DNA of 64,000 nt from Palaemon carinicauda (Eukaryota > Arthropoda > Malacostraca > Decapoda > Palaemonidae). Of the stretch, positions 1 to 10,640 are shown piece after piece; within the stretch, counting starts at the first letter, position 1, and every line of letters begins with the position of its first letter. The notes under the pieces are model-generated. The model worked only from the letters and a program-made list of their open reading frames with translations. It did no database searches and was not told the origin of the DNA. Where the stretch lies: positions 56,529,899 through 56,593,898 of the forward strand of contig NC_090746.1 in the NCBI RefSeq assembly GCF_036898095.1, read 5' to 3'. A program made the translations under genes and the position numbers.

Positions 1-425
1 GCAGAAGCCAAAGCGAGTAGGAGCACTGTCTTCAAGGCGAGGTGGCGATCCGTTGCCTGGAGTAATGGTTCGTAGGGAGCCCCTTTCAGGGATCAAAGTA
101 CTCAAACCACGTTCCATGGAGATCTAACTTCCGACTAGGAGCAGGTAATCTCAAAACTCTGTATGAAGAGAGACAACTCAAACGAAGAGGAAATATTAAC
201 TTCCTTCAGTCTACAGGAAAGATTTAAGGCTGAGCGGTAGCCTTTTACTGCCGAGACCGAGAGCTTTTCCACTTGAAGGTAAGCGAGGAACTCCTCTACT
301 GTTAGAATAGTTGCATTGAGGATAGAGATACCCCTTCCACGACGCCCAACCACAGAACACAGCCTACTTAGCCTGACAGACTGAAGCCGAAGATCTTTGC
401 TGGTATCACGACACCCTCTTCTCAA
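1..425 (-). pseudogene. tyrosine recombinase fragment of element Z
   Basis: This is the N-terminal (core-binding) part of a DIRS tyrosine recombinase. Readable stretches include KLSVSAVKGYRSALNLSCRL near 190-290, which matches the conserved SVSAVKGYRS helix of elements C and D. Bases 1-110 align with the YR region of C near 21,895-21,990 but carry indels, so the frame is lost before the catalytic Arg. The catalytic domain lies outside the window. It is non-functional. Confidence 0.75.
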
Positions 426-459
426 CTTGATGCAAAAGGCCTCTCTGAGAGAGGAGGTG

Positions 460-1288
460 CTAGATAGTCTCTAGGAGTGAAGCTGGGGCTTTGCGAAAGA
501 TGTTCACATGTGGTTGATTGAGTAGATCGTGTCGCAGAGGGAGTTCTCTCGGGATGTCCATCAGGAGGTGCAGAAGGTCAGCAAACCAATCCATATGATG
601 CCATAGTGGAGCTATGGATGTCATTGAGAGGTTCTTGGATTCTCTGGTCTTGTTGAGAACCTTTCTCATCAAGCAGATTGGCGGAAAGGCATAGACGTTG
701 ATGTTGTCCAACCATTCGAATGCATCTTGCCAGAGAGCCTGGGGGTCCGGGACTGGGGAGCAGTAAAGCGGGAGCCTGAAGTTCAGGGACATTGCAAACA
801 GATCCACAGTTGGGAAACTCCCCAAAGTCAGGATTTTGTTGGCTACTAGATGATGCAAAGACCACTTGGAGCCCACTATCTGAGCCGCTCTGCTTAGATT
901 GTCTGCGAGCACATTCTGTTTGCCTGGAATAGGGACACCGAGTTGTCTTCTGATCATCTCAACATCTTCACAGCGAGATGGCATAGGGGCTGTGAAAATG
1001 GAAAATGTACTGCCTTGTTTGTTTACTTTAGCCACTACTGTGGTGTTGTCGCTCAGCAATACAAGAGTGACCCGGTAGGAACTACTGGAACTGTTGAAGG
1101 GCTAGGAAGGCTGCCCTCATCTCTAGGAGATTTATGTGCTGGTACCTTTCAGACTCGGACCAAAGCCTTGAGGCCGTGTGATGCAGCATGTGGGTACCCC
1201 ACCCTTCTTTTGACGCATCTGAATAGAGCATCAATTTCGGGGGAGGTACGAGAAGGTCTACCCTGCTGCGGAGGTTCTTGTCTGCCAC
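460..1288 (-). pseudogene. RNase H region of element Z
   Basis: This is the RNase H domain and its C-terminal extension, as found in DIRS pol. The first acidic motif is visible as LMLYSDASKEGWG near 1,200-1,240. A second motif, MSDNTTVVAKVNKQG, lies near 1,010-1,059, followed by NVLADNLSRAAQI and the conserved VDLFA...LPLYCSPVPDP segment. The two acidic motifs are in different frames (break near 1,060-1,080), and the segment between NKQG and VLADN is scrambled by a frameshift. It is homologous to C at 22,380-23,110. Confidence 0.75.
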
Positions 1289-1648
1289 CCGCCTCCTTAG
1301 GTCTCTCTACTGCTCGAGTCTCATGAGAACTAACGTGTCTGGGGAGTCACTTTGCTGATTCTACCTGGACTTCAACCGCCACTGAAGAGGTCAAATTCTG
1401 AGGCGGCCGTTAGGCATGAGACGGGCCAGGGATGATAGGTGACCTAGGAGACGCAACAACTGCTGGGCTGGGAGTTCTTCTCGTCTGAGGAAGGGGGCTT
1501 GCTACATTCCTCAGCCTCTATGCCCTGCCGTATAATAGGAAAACTTTCTGGAGGTCGTTGTTGATGATCATACCGAGATATACCAGTCTTTGAAAGGGAA
1601 GCAGGGATGACTTCTCGAGATTTACCATGATTCCCAGATCTTGGCAAA
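1289..1648 (-). pseudogene. RT thumb/connection remnant of element Z
   Basis: This corresponds to the part of C reverse transcriptase after the YLDD box, covering the segments that in C read LCQDLGIMVNLEKS, VYLGMII and LLGHLSSLARLVPNGR. In Z the frame is interrupted by small indels, and the catalytic palm is absent because D is inserted at 1,649. It is too short and broken to encode anything. Confidence 0.65.
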
Positions 1649-1992
1649 ATGACAAACTTATAACAGAGTTTGTATTTTTCCTAACATACAAACCCGAATT
1701 CTTAACTATAAGAGATATTCTAGCGCTAGCTGGAAAATACGGCAGACAACCTTAACAAGGTCGTTGACGACAGGGCCGGTAGTTATCCACCTGTTACTGT
1801 TAGTGGTGGGGGACTGCCGGTCGGTAGCTACTGAATACCTTCAATCAGATTCTAGCTAGGACTATTTTTAGGGGGCGGTGACGGGGGGAAGATTTGTGTA
1901 AAGAATTCGGGTTTGTATGTTAGGAAAAATACAAACTCTGTTATAAGTTTGTCATTTGTTCCTACACTAGATACAAACCCTCATTCTTTACT
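1649..1992 (-). repeat. 3' inverted repeat and ICR of element D
   Basis: Bases 1,649-1,706 reappear as reverse complement at 1,900-1,955, closing a loop of about 200 bp. The second arm is followed by TTGTTCCTACACTAGATAC and on to about 1,992, which corresponds to the complement of a 5' outer end. This is the DIRS pattern: a 3' terminal repeat, then an ICR whose halves are complements of the two outer ends. Taken alone, 1,649-1,955 would look like a 307-bp MITE, but its position at the YR side of D and the same arrangement in C, E and F argue for ITR + ICR. Confidence 0.75.
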
Positions 1993-2455
1993 ATAGGAGA
2001 CTTAGTCTTGAGGTCAGGATGGTTGAGGAGTTCCCTATTCCTAGGGAAGATAGTTCTCAGACTAGACTCTTGACAAAAAAATCTCCCGTTAAACTTTTCT
2101 TTGTAGATCCTCATAATCTTAGCACGACTGAAAGTTTGTAATTACGTGGAAACAAATGTTTTAGGATAAAGAGGGTCGGGAACATTCGACTCGGACTCTT
2201 TCATACTTGGGATTCCCCGACCTTGAAAAGGGGAACCCTCGTGACTACGAGTATAACTTATACCCTATGAGAGGAGTCAGATGAGTTTCATACCTTATTT
2301 CTATTGGCGAGTCCAGCTGAAACTGGTTACAGACTAGGATACCCAGATGGGAGGAAGCAGGAAGCGCAGAAGATAGATGGATGTCCTTCTAAAAACCTAG
2401 TATAACACAGAATCCTCGACCAATGGCTACTGTCCCCTGAAAGGGCATAAGATAG
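1993..2455. other. 3' untranslated region of element D, no gene
   Basis: This stretch lies between the ICR and the end of the YR gene of element D. I see no conserved protein segment on either strand. Confidence 0.5.
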
Positions 2456-3355
2456 CTACAGCACCTGTTGACCTGCCACAATAGGCCCTATAGAAAAGGT
2501 GTTTAGAGACCTATGTGTCACATCGGTTAAATAGTGAGTGGTGAATGTAGATTGGCGTTTCCAGACTCCAGCTCTTAAGATTTAGGAGACTGAAAAATTT
2601 TTCTTAAACGCCAGTGAGGCAGCCACTCCCCTAACTTGATGGGCTTTGAGTTGAGCTGTCTCTGGGTCTCCGTGAATGGCTCTCGCAATAACTTTCTTGA
2701 GCTAGAAAGAGATGGTGTTGCGAGAGATTCTCTTCTTTACCTTGTTGGTACTCAGGAAGAGATGACGGAGGCGTGGTCTGAAAGGTCTGGTGCGCTTGAG
2801 GTATTTCCTTAGCGCCCTGGCTGGGCACAGTAGTAATTGGTCAGTATCCTGTGTTACCTTACTGAGGCTGGAAAATTGAAATTCTCTAAACCTCTCATCG
2901 GCCGATGAAGGATTCTGAGTTTTAGCCCCAAAGCCTGGCACGAAGTTGAGCGAGACTTCCCCCCATCCTCTAGAATGGGTGACTTCACAGGATAGACCAT
3001 GTAGTTCACCAACCCTTTTTGCCGAGGCCAGAGTTACTAGGAAGGCGGTCTTAAGGGTTAGGAAGTAGTCAGAGGTCCTATTTAAGGGCTCATAGGGTGG
3101 ACCCTTCAAGGAATGTAAAACTAGGGACACGTCCCAAGATGGTGGTCTAATCTCAACTGGGGGGCAAGATCTCTCAAAAACTCGAATCAACAAGGTGATA
3201 TCTTCTGAGGTGGAAAGATCAACCCCTCTCAGTCTACAGATGAGGCTTAAGGCTGAACGATAGCCTTTAATTGCCGAGACTGAGAGGAGTTTTTCCTCCC
3301 TGAGGTACACAAGGAAGTCTGCCACTAATGGAAGAGAGGGATCGAGTGGAGACAC
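2456..3355 (-). pseudogene. tyrosine recombinase of element D, two in-frame stops
   Basis: This is a DIRS tyrosine recombinase, the enzyme that inserts the circular element DNA. It reads in one frame from about 3,355 to the terminal stop at 2,456-2,458. Visible motifs are AIKGYRSALSL (core-binding helix), LASAKRVGELHGLS with the first catalytic Arg, KAHQVRGVAASL with the His-x-x-Arg pair, and STFTTHYLTDVTH with the Tyr nucleophile. Two stops interrupt it: TAG near 2,702, where a Trp is expected after RNTISF, and TAA further on, just after KKNFSVS. All four catalytic residues remain. The start overlaps the end of the RNase H frame, as is usual in DIRS elements. Confidence 0.85.
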
Positions 3356-4290
3356 GCCTCACCCTCTACACCAAGCTGCAAACACTCTCCATCTTGCTTG
3401 GTAGAGGTTTGTGGAAGATTGGCGCAGGTGCCTGAACATGTACTCAGCCACCTTCCCTGAAAAGCCTCTGCTTCTGAGGAGTGACTGGACAGCCTCCAGG
3501 CGTGAAGCTTCAGGAAGGGGATTCTCCCATGGGGGTCACCACTATGTGGCTGCGTCAGCAGAAGGGGTTCTGGAGGCAGAAACCTTGGAACTTGAACCAG
3601 TAGGGAAAGAAAGTCTGCGTACCATTCTCTGCTTGGCCATGCCGGAGCTATTAGGGTTAGCTTGCAGTTCCGGGAGGTCCTGAGTTTGTTGATCACCCTT
3701 CTGAGCAAGCAAAAGGGTGGAAAGGCATATGCATCCGGGTTGTCCCAAGAATGTTGAAGGGCGTCCTGGATCGCTGCCTGATGGTCTGGAACTGGGGACC
3801 CGTAGCGGGGAAGTTTCGCATTCAGAGAAGTGGCGAACAGGTCTGCAGTGGGGAAACGCCACAAAGCTATTACTGTCTTCGCTACTCGAGGATCCAAAGA
3901 CCATTCGCCACTCAACACTTGGTGATGCCTGCTCCGTTGATCCGCCACGATGTTTCTCCGGCCCGGAATAAACCTGGCTGTGAGAGAAATGTTGTTACCT
4001 TCCGCCCACTGGCAAATCTGGACCGCTAGCAGACAGAGGTCTCTTGCCAGAGTGCCCCCTTGTTTGTTGATGTACGAGACGGCTGTGGAGTTGTCGCTCA
4101 TCAGCACCACCTCTCGTCCTTGCAGATCTTTTACAAAGTATTTTAGGCCTTTCCAGGCTGCTAATAATTCCAGGTGATTTATATGGAAAGTTTGTTTTAT
4201 CGGGGACCAAACTCCTGATGCTAATTTCGGGCCTGGGTGGGAACCCCAGCCCCATCGCGATGCGTCCGAAAAGAGTTTTAACTTCGGACT
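3325..4290 (-). pseudogene. RNase H domain of element D
   Basis: This is RNase H plus the C-terminal extension of DIRS pol, which removes RNA from the RNA:DNA hybrid. The frame shows KLKLFSDASRWGWGSHPG (first Asp), HLELLAAWKGLK (Glu), VVLMSDNSTAVSYINKQGG (second Asp) and NIVADQRSRHHQ (third Asp). The family segment DLFATSLNAKLPRYGSPVPD follows. A frameshift near 4,290 separates it from the RT frame, so the pol polyprotein is broken here. The last residues, near 3,325, overlap the YR frame. Confidence 0.8.
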
Positions 4291-5376
4291 GGGGCTTTGA
4301 TGGGGAATGCCCTTTTGGGTATTCTCCACCAATGAAGATCTTGTATCACCAGAGCTGGAACCTCCATGGACAAGAATGGGGAATCGATCTTTTGAGACCA
4401 ATGGGTCTTCAGATGCCACTGGAGACTTCTCATTCTTGATCTTCCGCCTGGAACTAGTTTTTCCACGGAGGAAAGATGGCCCAGAATTCTCTGCCACGAC
4501 TCGGCTGTAGGAGGCAGTGGAGACAAGAGTTGGGCGATAGATTGTTCCAGTCTCCGAAGTCTGTCTTCCGAAGGGAACACCCTCCCTACCTGGGAGTTGA
4601 TGGACTTACCCAGATAGTTTAAGACTTGGGTTGGAATCAAGCAAGACTTCTCTGCATTTACAAGGATCCCCAGGTCCTTGCAAAGGTCTAGAAGTCTTCT
4701 CAGGTGATCCAGAGCTAGCTCCCTGGACAAGGCCAGGAGTAGCCAATCGTCTAGGTACCTTAGCAGACGTATCCCATGCTTGTGAGCCCATGAGGAAACG
4801 AGTTCGAAAACCTTCGTAAAGACCTATGGGGCGGTCGAGAGGCCGAAGCATAGGACTTTGAACTCGAAGATTCGACCCTGAACCAGAAAGCGCAGGAATT
4901 TCCGATATGCGCGATGGATTGGCACTTGGAAATATGCGTCTTTTGAGTCCACAGATGCCATAAAGTCTTCTGGATGCACCGCTTGGGTCATGGAGGCTGC
5001 TGTCTCCATTTTGAATGGAGATTGCTTCACAAGTGATTCAAGGTAGAGAGATCGATTACGGGTCTACAACCTTCCGAGGCTTTTTCTACCAGAAAGAGAC
5101 AACTGAAAATCCCCAGGGAGGTGTTGGAGACCTCTTTTATGGCGCTTCTAGAAGCATGCTCTGGATCTCCCGAGCTAGGGCTTGCTGTTTCCTGGGATCC
5201 CGAGGGACCTGGGAGGACGAGATCGGGGGAGGAATTAGAGGAGGAGGAGAGCCTATGAAGGGGATGCGGTACCCCCAACGAAGCACCTTGATGGTCCATT
5301 GCATGGCCCCCATAGCCTTCCACCTCCTCCAACTCCCCTGCAGGCATCCCCCTACACACTGTGAGGGGGGAGCCAT
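4278..5376 (-). pseudogene. reverse transcriptase of element D
   Basis: This is a DIRS-clade reverse transcriptase. Recognisable parts in order are RPVIDLSTLNHL near 5,035-5,070, SVDSKDAYFQVPIH near 4,925-4,965 (first catalytic Asp), the YLDDW box near 4,750, and LGILVNAEKSCL with the following LNYLGKS. Breaks are a frameshift near 5,140, another near 5,030 between LNHL and VKQSP, a TAG at 4,824-4,826 where a Gln is expected after STAP, and a frameshift near 4,290 into RNase H. The N-terminus overlaps the end of gag. The catalytic YLDD is preserved, but no continuous product is possible. Confidence 0.85.
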
Positions 5377-5380
5377 TACC

Positions 5381-5577
5381 CTATTTCTGTCTAGGGTTCC
5401 TCCCTCTGCATTTAGCCTTGGGAGGAGCCGACTTTCCTCTGCCCGTAGGTTTGGCTATACAAGAGTGGTGGCTGAGGCTCTTGGCTGGGAGTGGAGTTGC
5501 GGTTGTGGTTCTGGGTTGTGGAGTTGGCTGCTGTTGCATAGTGCGAAGGGAGGCAGCCTTCTGCATCGCGGTGTCTT
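5381..5577 (-). pseudogene. gag C-terminal tail of element D
   Basis: This is a basic, Gln/Pro/Thr-rich tail (QQQPTPQPRTTTA ... GRGKSAPPKAKCRG) ending with a stop near 5,381, just inside the RT frame. It resembles the tail of element C gag (TQQPRPTKTTKLAAAAKTT ... GGKNPRGSGRR) in composition and position. Upstream of 5,578 the reading frame continues without a stop into gag of a different family, so the 816-bp ORF here is an accidental in-frame fusion. Confidence 0.65.
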
Positions 5578-6599
5578 GCTTCTTGCTCAGGGCCGGCACC
5601 TTAGAGTTGGTGAAGCCCTTGTCCTTCAGGCTGCTGGCGAATAAAGCCTGAGCCTTAGAGTGGTCAAGCACTATGACCTCCTTAGGCTCTGTTTCCTCCT
5701 TAGAAACCGGTTCCGTCTTAAGACGAACGAAGCAGTCCGGATAGGACTCAAAGCTGGGCCAGAACTCTACGTCCTCAATGGGAACAGCGCCCAGCTTTTC
5801 CGACACAAAGATCTTGCCATTGGTTATGGGCATGTACTTGGCATGCCTCCATGGATTAACCTCGGAACACGAGGGAAGATCCTTAACACTGAGCCTCCGT
5901 TGAGGCCCACGAGAAAGCGTGAGCCGAAGAATCTCCTTGAGTTCAGCTTCTCTCTGCTTGATCTTATTGTCATACATTTCCATCATAGCTTTGATGGCAG
6001 CCAGAGTGTCGTCCGACTTCGTAGGCTGAGGGGCGGAGGACGTAGAGGGTACAGATTCTGGGGCAGGAACCGACGAAACAGATTGTTTTGACCTCTTCCT
6101 CTTCCGTCTCAGGAGCCACAGTTGACTCCTCTTCTCGACGTTCTGCCAGAAGGTCCTTTTCGGTGTCCTCTGACACCTCTGACATCCTCTCGTCATCTAG
6201 ATGGATTTCCTTCATTGCATCCGAGACATCCGTGTCGACAGATAGCTGGATGCAAGGGATCTCAGGGTGAAGCTGAGGAATAACGGCATCCGCAGATGCT
6301 TTGGGGAATAGCAGGGCTCTCATACGCTCACTAAGGAGGTAATGCCCCGGGGAGTTCTTTTGAAAACCACGAACCCATTTGCGTATCTTTTCCCGAGCTA
6401 AATCCCTTGACTCTGCTGTCTTGGGAATTTCAAACGCCTCATTCAACAGGTCCTTGCACACTGTACATACCTGTGGGTCCCATTATTTTAGAGGTCCCTT
6501 GGTGATGGAACTGCGGGAGTGTGTCCTACACCACAGATGGCCATAAAAGTTCTTGCGGCGAATACTGCAGAACATGCTGTCACACTTGACATAGTCCTC
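5578..6599 (-). pseudogene. A/B-type gag, N-terminal half
   Basis: This is the gag-like ORF1 of the A/B family and matches element A gag over its whole length. Shared segments include LPS/AFS-EVNPWRHAKYMP, GKIFVSEKLGAVPI, RLKTEPVSKEETEPKE and NSKVPALSKK. The start carries a Cys/His cluster (KCDSMFC ... CRTHS ... TKGPLK), followed after an in-frame TAA by WDPQVCTVC, which may bind zinc. A frameshift near 6,100 breaks the middle. The segment ends at LSKK (5,578-5,589), exactly where the truncated gag of element B at 20,634-20,645 begins, so it may be the missing half of B. A splice-acceptor-like TTTACAG precedes the first codons at 6,599. Confidence 0.75.
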
Positions 6600-6904
6600 C
6601 TGTAAAGAGAGGAAAATAAAATGAGTATATTGTAGTCTATCTCATTAGACTAATAAATATTATAACAATTTCCATTTTATTTACTGCATATAGCTTAGGT
6701 AAGCTGGAAATGAAATAGGAAAAACACATACATGTGGTTCCCGCCCAGCCAATTGCTGTGACCTTCCTCACCATCAGTATCCTCTATCAGAGGCCCAATG
6801 GAAGATTCTAGCCCATAAGGATAGAGTAGTGTAAACAACACCCACTTCCAAAAGAGTTAATAGTGAGGATTAAAGAAACTGATCAACAATCAGTGTAAAG
6901 GAAA
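6600..6904 (-). other. gag leader with putative 128-nt intron and short upstream exon
   Basis: On the minus strand an open frame containing EEGHSNWLGGNHMY runs down to 6,728. It is followed by a GTGTTT donor-like site at 6,727 and a TTTACAG acceptor at 6,600, after which the Cys-rich gag N-terminus starts. Element A has the same layout at 13,549-13,655 with a conserved GHSNWL peptide. The intron is inference, and the exact donor base is uncertain. The leader then stops at 6,904, where the outer 3' end of element B begins. No 5' inverted repeat is present. Confidence 0.4.
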
Positions 6905-7423
6905 CGGATTTTGAACAAAGCGAAAAATCTATTTTTGGGTGAGATGGCCATGACGTCCTGATGGAAGGTAAGGCCCCTTTAGTAGCTTCCTGAGGGTATA
7001 TATGTCTACAGTGGATATTCCCAGAGAATTAAACCAAAGGTTTCACAGAATTCTAACTTCTGGCGCGAGTACCCTAAAGGTTTCCCTTTAGGATATCGTA
7101 TATCAACAGGGGACGTATGCTTTGACACGCCACATGGCTATCTGCACCCCACATAGCGTTTATGCTTCGAGGGGGAAAGGTGGTGAGATAACTGAGGAGC
7201 CGTTGCAAAGTTATCCTCCTACGTTACTGTTACGGTACCTTGCGACGTAAACAAACGGCAGCCATAGCTGTCCGCCATATTGACTGATGTCACGTCCGTC
7301 CTCTTCATTCCAAATTCAATGATCTACCAGCCTCCACGATACAATATGAAAGGGAGGGGCCTGGCAGGCTGAACTGGAAACAGTAGGGCGGGTCCATCAG
7401 GACGTCATGGCCATCTCACCCAC
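6905..7423 (-). repeat. 3' inverted repeat and left half of ICR of element B
   Basis: The segment starts with CGGATTTTGAACAAAGCG, the outer 3' end shared with element A at 7,428. It ends with TCAGGACGTCATGGCCATCT plus CACCCAC, the complement of its own 6,940-6,965. The body resembles the 3' repeat of A. The matching right half of the ICR (AAATAGATTTTTCGCTTCGC ... GACGTCCTGATGG) is found at 16,119-16,181, on the other side of element A. The two halves together have the same form as the uninterrupted ICR of A. Confidence 0.75.
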
Positions 7424-7980
7424 AAAACGGATTTTGAGCGAAGCGAAAAATCTATTTTTGGGTGAGGTAGCCATGTCGTCCTGATGGAAGTTCCTTCAAA
7501 GGTAGCTTCCTAGGTATATTTGACTACAGTGATATATCCCAGAGAATTTACCAAAGGTATCCAGAATTCTAACTCCTGGAGCGAATATCCCTTAAAATTT
7601 TAAAAAGGGATATCGTGTAATATCAGAGGACGTATTCTTGACACGTCTCATTGGCTATCTACACCCCCAATAGCGCTTTCACTACGAGGGGAAAGAGAGG
7701 CAAGAATAAGGAGAGTCGTTAAAGAGGTGACACTCCTACTGTACTGTAAATAGTGCGCCAAATCGCCACCGCGAGGCGCCACCGAGCCATTCTTTGTAGC
7801 TTTGTAGGTGTTGCAGATACAGTACCATAGGGAGGGATTCATTATCCTTTTGTCCAAAGGAGGGTGGGTCCATCAGGACAACATGGCTACCTCATCCAAA
7901 AATAGATTTTTCGCTTCGCTCAAAATCCGTTTTTTGGGCTCAGGCCATGTCGTCCTGATGGAAGTTTACCAGAGCATTAA
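7424..7980 (-). repeat. 3' inverted repeat and ICR of element A
   Basis: Bases 7,470-7,800 are the reverse complement of 15,790-16,100 (for example GAATTCTAACTCCTGGAGCG versus CGCTCCAGGAGTTAGAATTC). At 7,865-7,975 lies the ICR. Its left half (CATGGCTACCTCATCC ... CGCTCAAAATCCG) is the complement of the outer end at 7,428-7,480, and its right half (GGGCTCAGGCCATGTCGTCC) is the complement of the 5' outer end at 16,085-16,118. A small plus-strand ORF here is a by-product. Confidence 0.85.
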
Positions 7981-8846
7981 TGTATCTGTGGATTTTTAAT
8001 AGTGCCGTTCATCTCGAGATATAAATCTTTCCTTTTGGTCTTTTAGACCTAGAGACACTTGATGTTACCGTTATACATCAATCAGCTGATCATGAAATAT
8101 GTCAGTGCTTCCTGCCCCCTACAGGGAAGAGTCTGGGAAGACTCAAGGAAAAAACCTGAGGATTGTGAGTTCAAGGAACAATCTAGCAAACAGTTTGTAA
8201 ATTAGCGTCATCATATACGTAAAGCATAGTCTGTATTAGGATGGTATTGATCTGTGCAGGTTACTGTACCTCCCAGGTCTGTCGATAAAGAGACGGACAG
8301 GTTTATATACGTGTAGGAAACCTTAAACAGTAAAATGAACAGTCTAGTAAAATAAGATCTTACCTGTTTGCTTGGAACAATATGAATCTTAGTTCTGATA
8401 TTTTCTTAAATATCAAAAGAGTCAAGGATGCTCTGACTTATACATACAGTGGAATGTTTGGGGCGAAAGAGACGCAAAGATTCGTTCTATTGTTTATTAC
8501 AAAAATAGAAATCATGGTTGTATTCAATTACATTTTACGCTGAACAATTCTGCATAAAAGCATAAACAGTAATAACAGAAATAAAATAAGTTTCACCTGA
8601 AAAGGAAACATTAGCCACTCTATGGGAAATATAAAATTTCACTGTGCATTCTGTTGTTACTAGGAACACTGTGCATATAAGTATGCCTGGCACTTGTGTC
8701 ACTCTATTATGCTTAATGTCACCTGTGTAGAGAGAACAGTCTATAGTGTCATCACTAAACACAATACTCAACATGATATGCCTTACGAGTCTATCATGTA
8801 CACCCTTCATTATAAGTCCCAAATAGTGCACTGTTCTTCGCAGTAA
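7981..8846. other. 3' untranslated region of element A, no gene
   Basis: This AT-rich stretch lies between the ICR and the YR stop codon. A minus ORF at 8,535-8,831 has no family motif and no counterpart in element B (16,191-16,914), so I do not call it. Confidence 0.5.
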
Positions 8847-9765
8847 TCAAGCAGCAGGTTTTATTACACTGCCCGCCGCCACCACATGAAATTTAATTTC
8901 TTGTAATTGCTTTGCGTAGTGCTTGAAGAAAACTGTGGAAGACTTCCATCCAGTATAAGCACCAAGGCTTTCAAACGACATCGTCTGAAAGAAATTCAAA
9001 GACGAGGCAACTTTTCTCGGATCATGACCTGCGGATGTACTGTCTGGATCCGCTCTGCATATAAAGTAGGTGATTTTCGCCCTTATCTGTTTCAAGGATA
9101 ACGTTGAACCGGAAGTCTCTCCCCTGAAAAGCTGACCTCCCTTAAAGTCTGAAGTTCTACAAAGATAGACCTTTAGGCATTCCACTGGGCAGAGGGATGC
9201 TTCTTCCTTCAAAGGGCAGATTCTCCAGGGACCCCATCTCTTAGTGGGCAGCTCGTTCTTGGGGAGAAACGTCGGGTTCGGAAAGAGGTTCAGTTCTCCG
9301 TTGTCTGTGAACTGAATGTGGCCATCATCCCTCAAGAGGGCCACTATTTCGCTAACTCTGGCTCCCGAGGCTAGTGCAAATAAGAATATCACCTTTTGAG
9401 TCAAGTCTTTCAGCGAGCAATCCTCATTGTTCAGGGTTGATGCCAAGTGAAGAACTTTGTCCAAAGACCATGAAATGGGCTTAGGAGGAGCTGCGGGCCG
9501 AAGTTTAGCGCAGGCTTTAGGAATCTTGTTGAAGATCTCATTGGAAAAGTCTACCTGGAAGGCGTAAAGCATTGGTCTGGCTAGGGTAGATTTACATGTA
9601 GTAATCGTATTGGCTGCTAAACCTTGTTCATGAAGATGGATGAAGAAGGACAAACAGAAATCTGTAGAAATCTCCTTAGGTTTCTTCGCCTTGACAAAGG
9701 CCACCCACTTCTTCCAGGAAGACTCATATTGTCTTCTTGTTGACTTTGACTTGTATTCTTCTAAG
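8847..9765 (-). pseudogene. tyrosine recombinase of element A
   Basis: This is a DIRS tyrosine recombinase of the A/B clade. Motifs in order are STRRQYESSWKKWVAFVK (start of core-binding domain), GLAANTITTCKSTL, LASGARVSEIVAL (first catalytic Arg), AGHDPRKVASSL (His-x-x-Arg) and VFFKHYAKQ (Tyr nucleophile near 8,910). It ends with SVIKPAA and a stop. The catalytic domain is open and all four catalytic residues are present. A frameshift near 9,765, between SINS and the EEYKSK segment, separates it from the RNase H frame with which it is continuous in element B. Confidence 0.85.
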
Positions 9766-10640
9766 AATTAATACTGTCCCTAGAAATCCCGAACCGTTTC
9801 TTGACCGCTAAGGCGAGAAAATCATGAGATGAAGGTTCTGGGTTTTCACTGATGAAGCTGAGACAGTCGATTTCTGCACTTGCTGAGTCAGAACTGGGTC
9901 CGGCAACGGGATCAGCTTCAGGCGTAGTTCCGTTACCAGGGGGAACCAAACGCTGTTGGGCCACTTGTGGGCCACTATTGCTGCTGTCCTTTGAAAGGAT
10001 CTCAGTTTGTCGAGGCCTTTCAGCAGAAGGTTGGTTGGAGGGAATAGGTAGATCTTGGACCATCTGTTCCAATCTATGGACATTGCATCCATTGCTTCCG
10101 CTAGAGGATCCTCGTATGGGGCTACATACCGGGGTAGCTTCTTCTTGTCGCTCATTGCGAAGAGGTCTATTTGCAGTCCTGGGACTTTACGTAAGATGAA
10201 GGAGAATGATCTTGCGTCTAGGGACCATTCTGACTCTATCGGTTTGGTCCTGGATAGAGCGTCCACTGTCACATTGCGGAACCCTTGAAGGTGGACTGCT
10301 GACAAGTGCCATCTCTTCTTCTCCGCTAGGCGGAGGATGGCTAGTATCACTTGGTTTATGTGAGGCGATCTCGAACCCTGTCGGTTTAGGCATCTCACTA
10401 TGACTTCGCTGTCTAGAACCAGATGGATGTGGATTGAGCAGCGGAGTTTCAGTTTCTTCAGGGAAAGAAAAACTGCCATAGCTTCTAGGAAATTGATGTG
10501 GAAGGTTTTGAAGAGGGGAGATCAGGTTCCTTGGACTTTCCGATGATGAGAGTGACCTCCCCACCCTTCTTTCGAGGCATCCGTGTGAACGGTGACTGAC
10601 GGTGGAGGCGGTTGTAAGGGAACCTTGTTCCTTAGGTTTT
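9766..10640 (-). pseudogene. RNase H domain of element A
   Basis: This is RNase H and its C-terminal extension. The first motif, VTVHTDASKEGWGGHS, is at the end of the RT frame near 10,550-10,600. A TGA at 10,522-10,524 then replaces a Trp (after KVQGT). After it come FHINFLEAMAVFL (Glu), LVLDSEVIVRCLNRQG, VTVDALSRTKPI (Asp) and IDLFAMSDKKKLPRYVAP. The same TGA stands at the same place in element B. The final 50 residues are interrupted near 9,808 by a frameshift towards YR. Confidence 0.8.

Larger units (their letters stand above)
1..1648 (-). mobile_element. DIRS element fragment Z (C type), cut by element D
   Basis: This is the 3' part of a DIRS-type retrotransposon on the minus strand. 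From right to left it holds RT thumb, RNase H and tyrosine recombinase fragments in the DIRS gene order. It matches element C at about 21,890-23,545 along its length, but with many indels. It stops abruptly after the bases TTGGCAAA at 1,641-1,648, where C continues with further RT sequence and where the outer end of element D begins. Z is therefore older than D and was its target. The left end lies outside the window. The copy is decayed and non-functional. Confidence 0.85.
1649..5577 (-). mobile_element. DIRS element D (C type), 5'-truncated in gag
   Basis: This is a minus-strand DIRS element with gene order gag (C-terminal tail only), RT, RNase H, YR, ICR, 3' inverted repeat. The 3' outer end begins at 1,649 with ATGACAAACTTATAACAG, directly after a fragment of element Z. 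Proteins are of the same clade as element C. Its gag is cut at 5,577/5,578, where the sequence switches to A/B-type gag. No matching 5' inverted repeat is found in the window. RT and YR both carry stops and frameshifts, so the copy is dead. Confidence 0.8.

Noticed and set aside
1649..1955. Independent 307-bp MITE
   Set aside because: The equivalent module sits at the YR side of E and F (and, truncated, of C) and has ITR + ICR logic, so it is better explained as a DIRS end.
5015..5644. 209-residue plus-strand ORF
   Set aside because: It is the antisense of the RT/gag overlap of element D and has no family motif.
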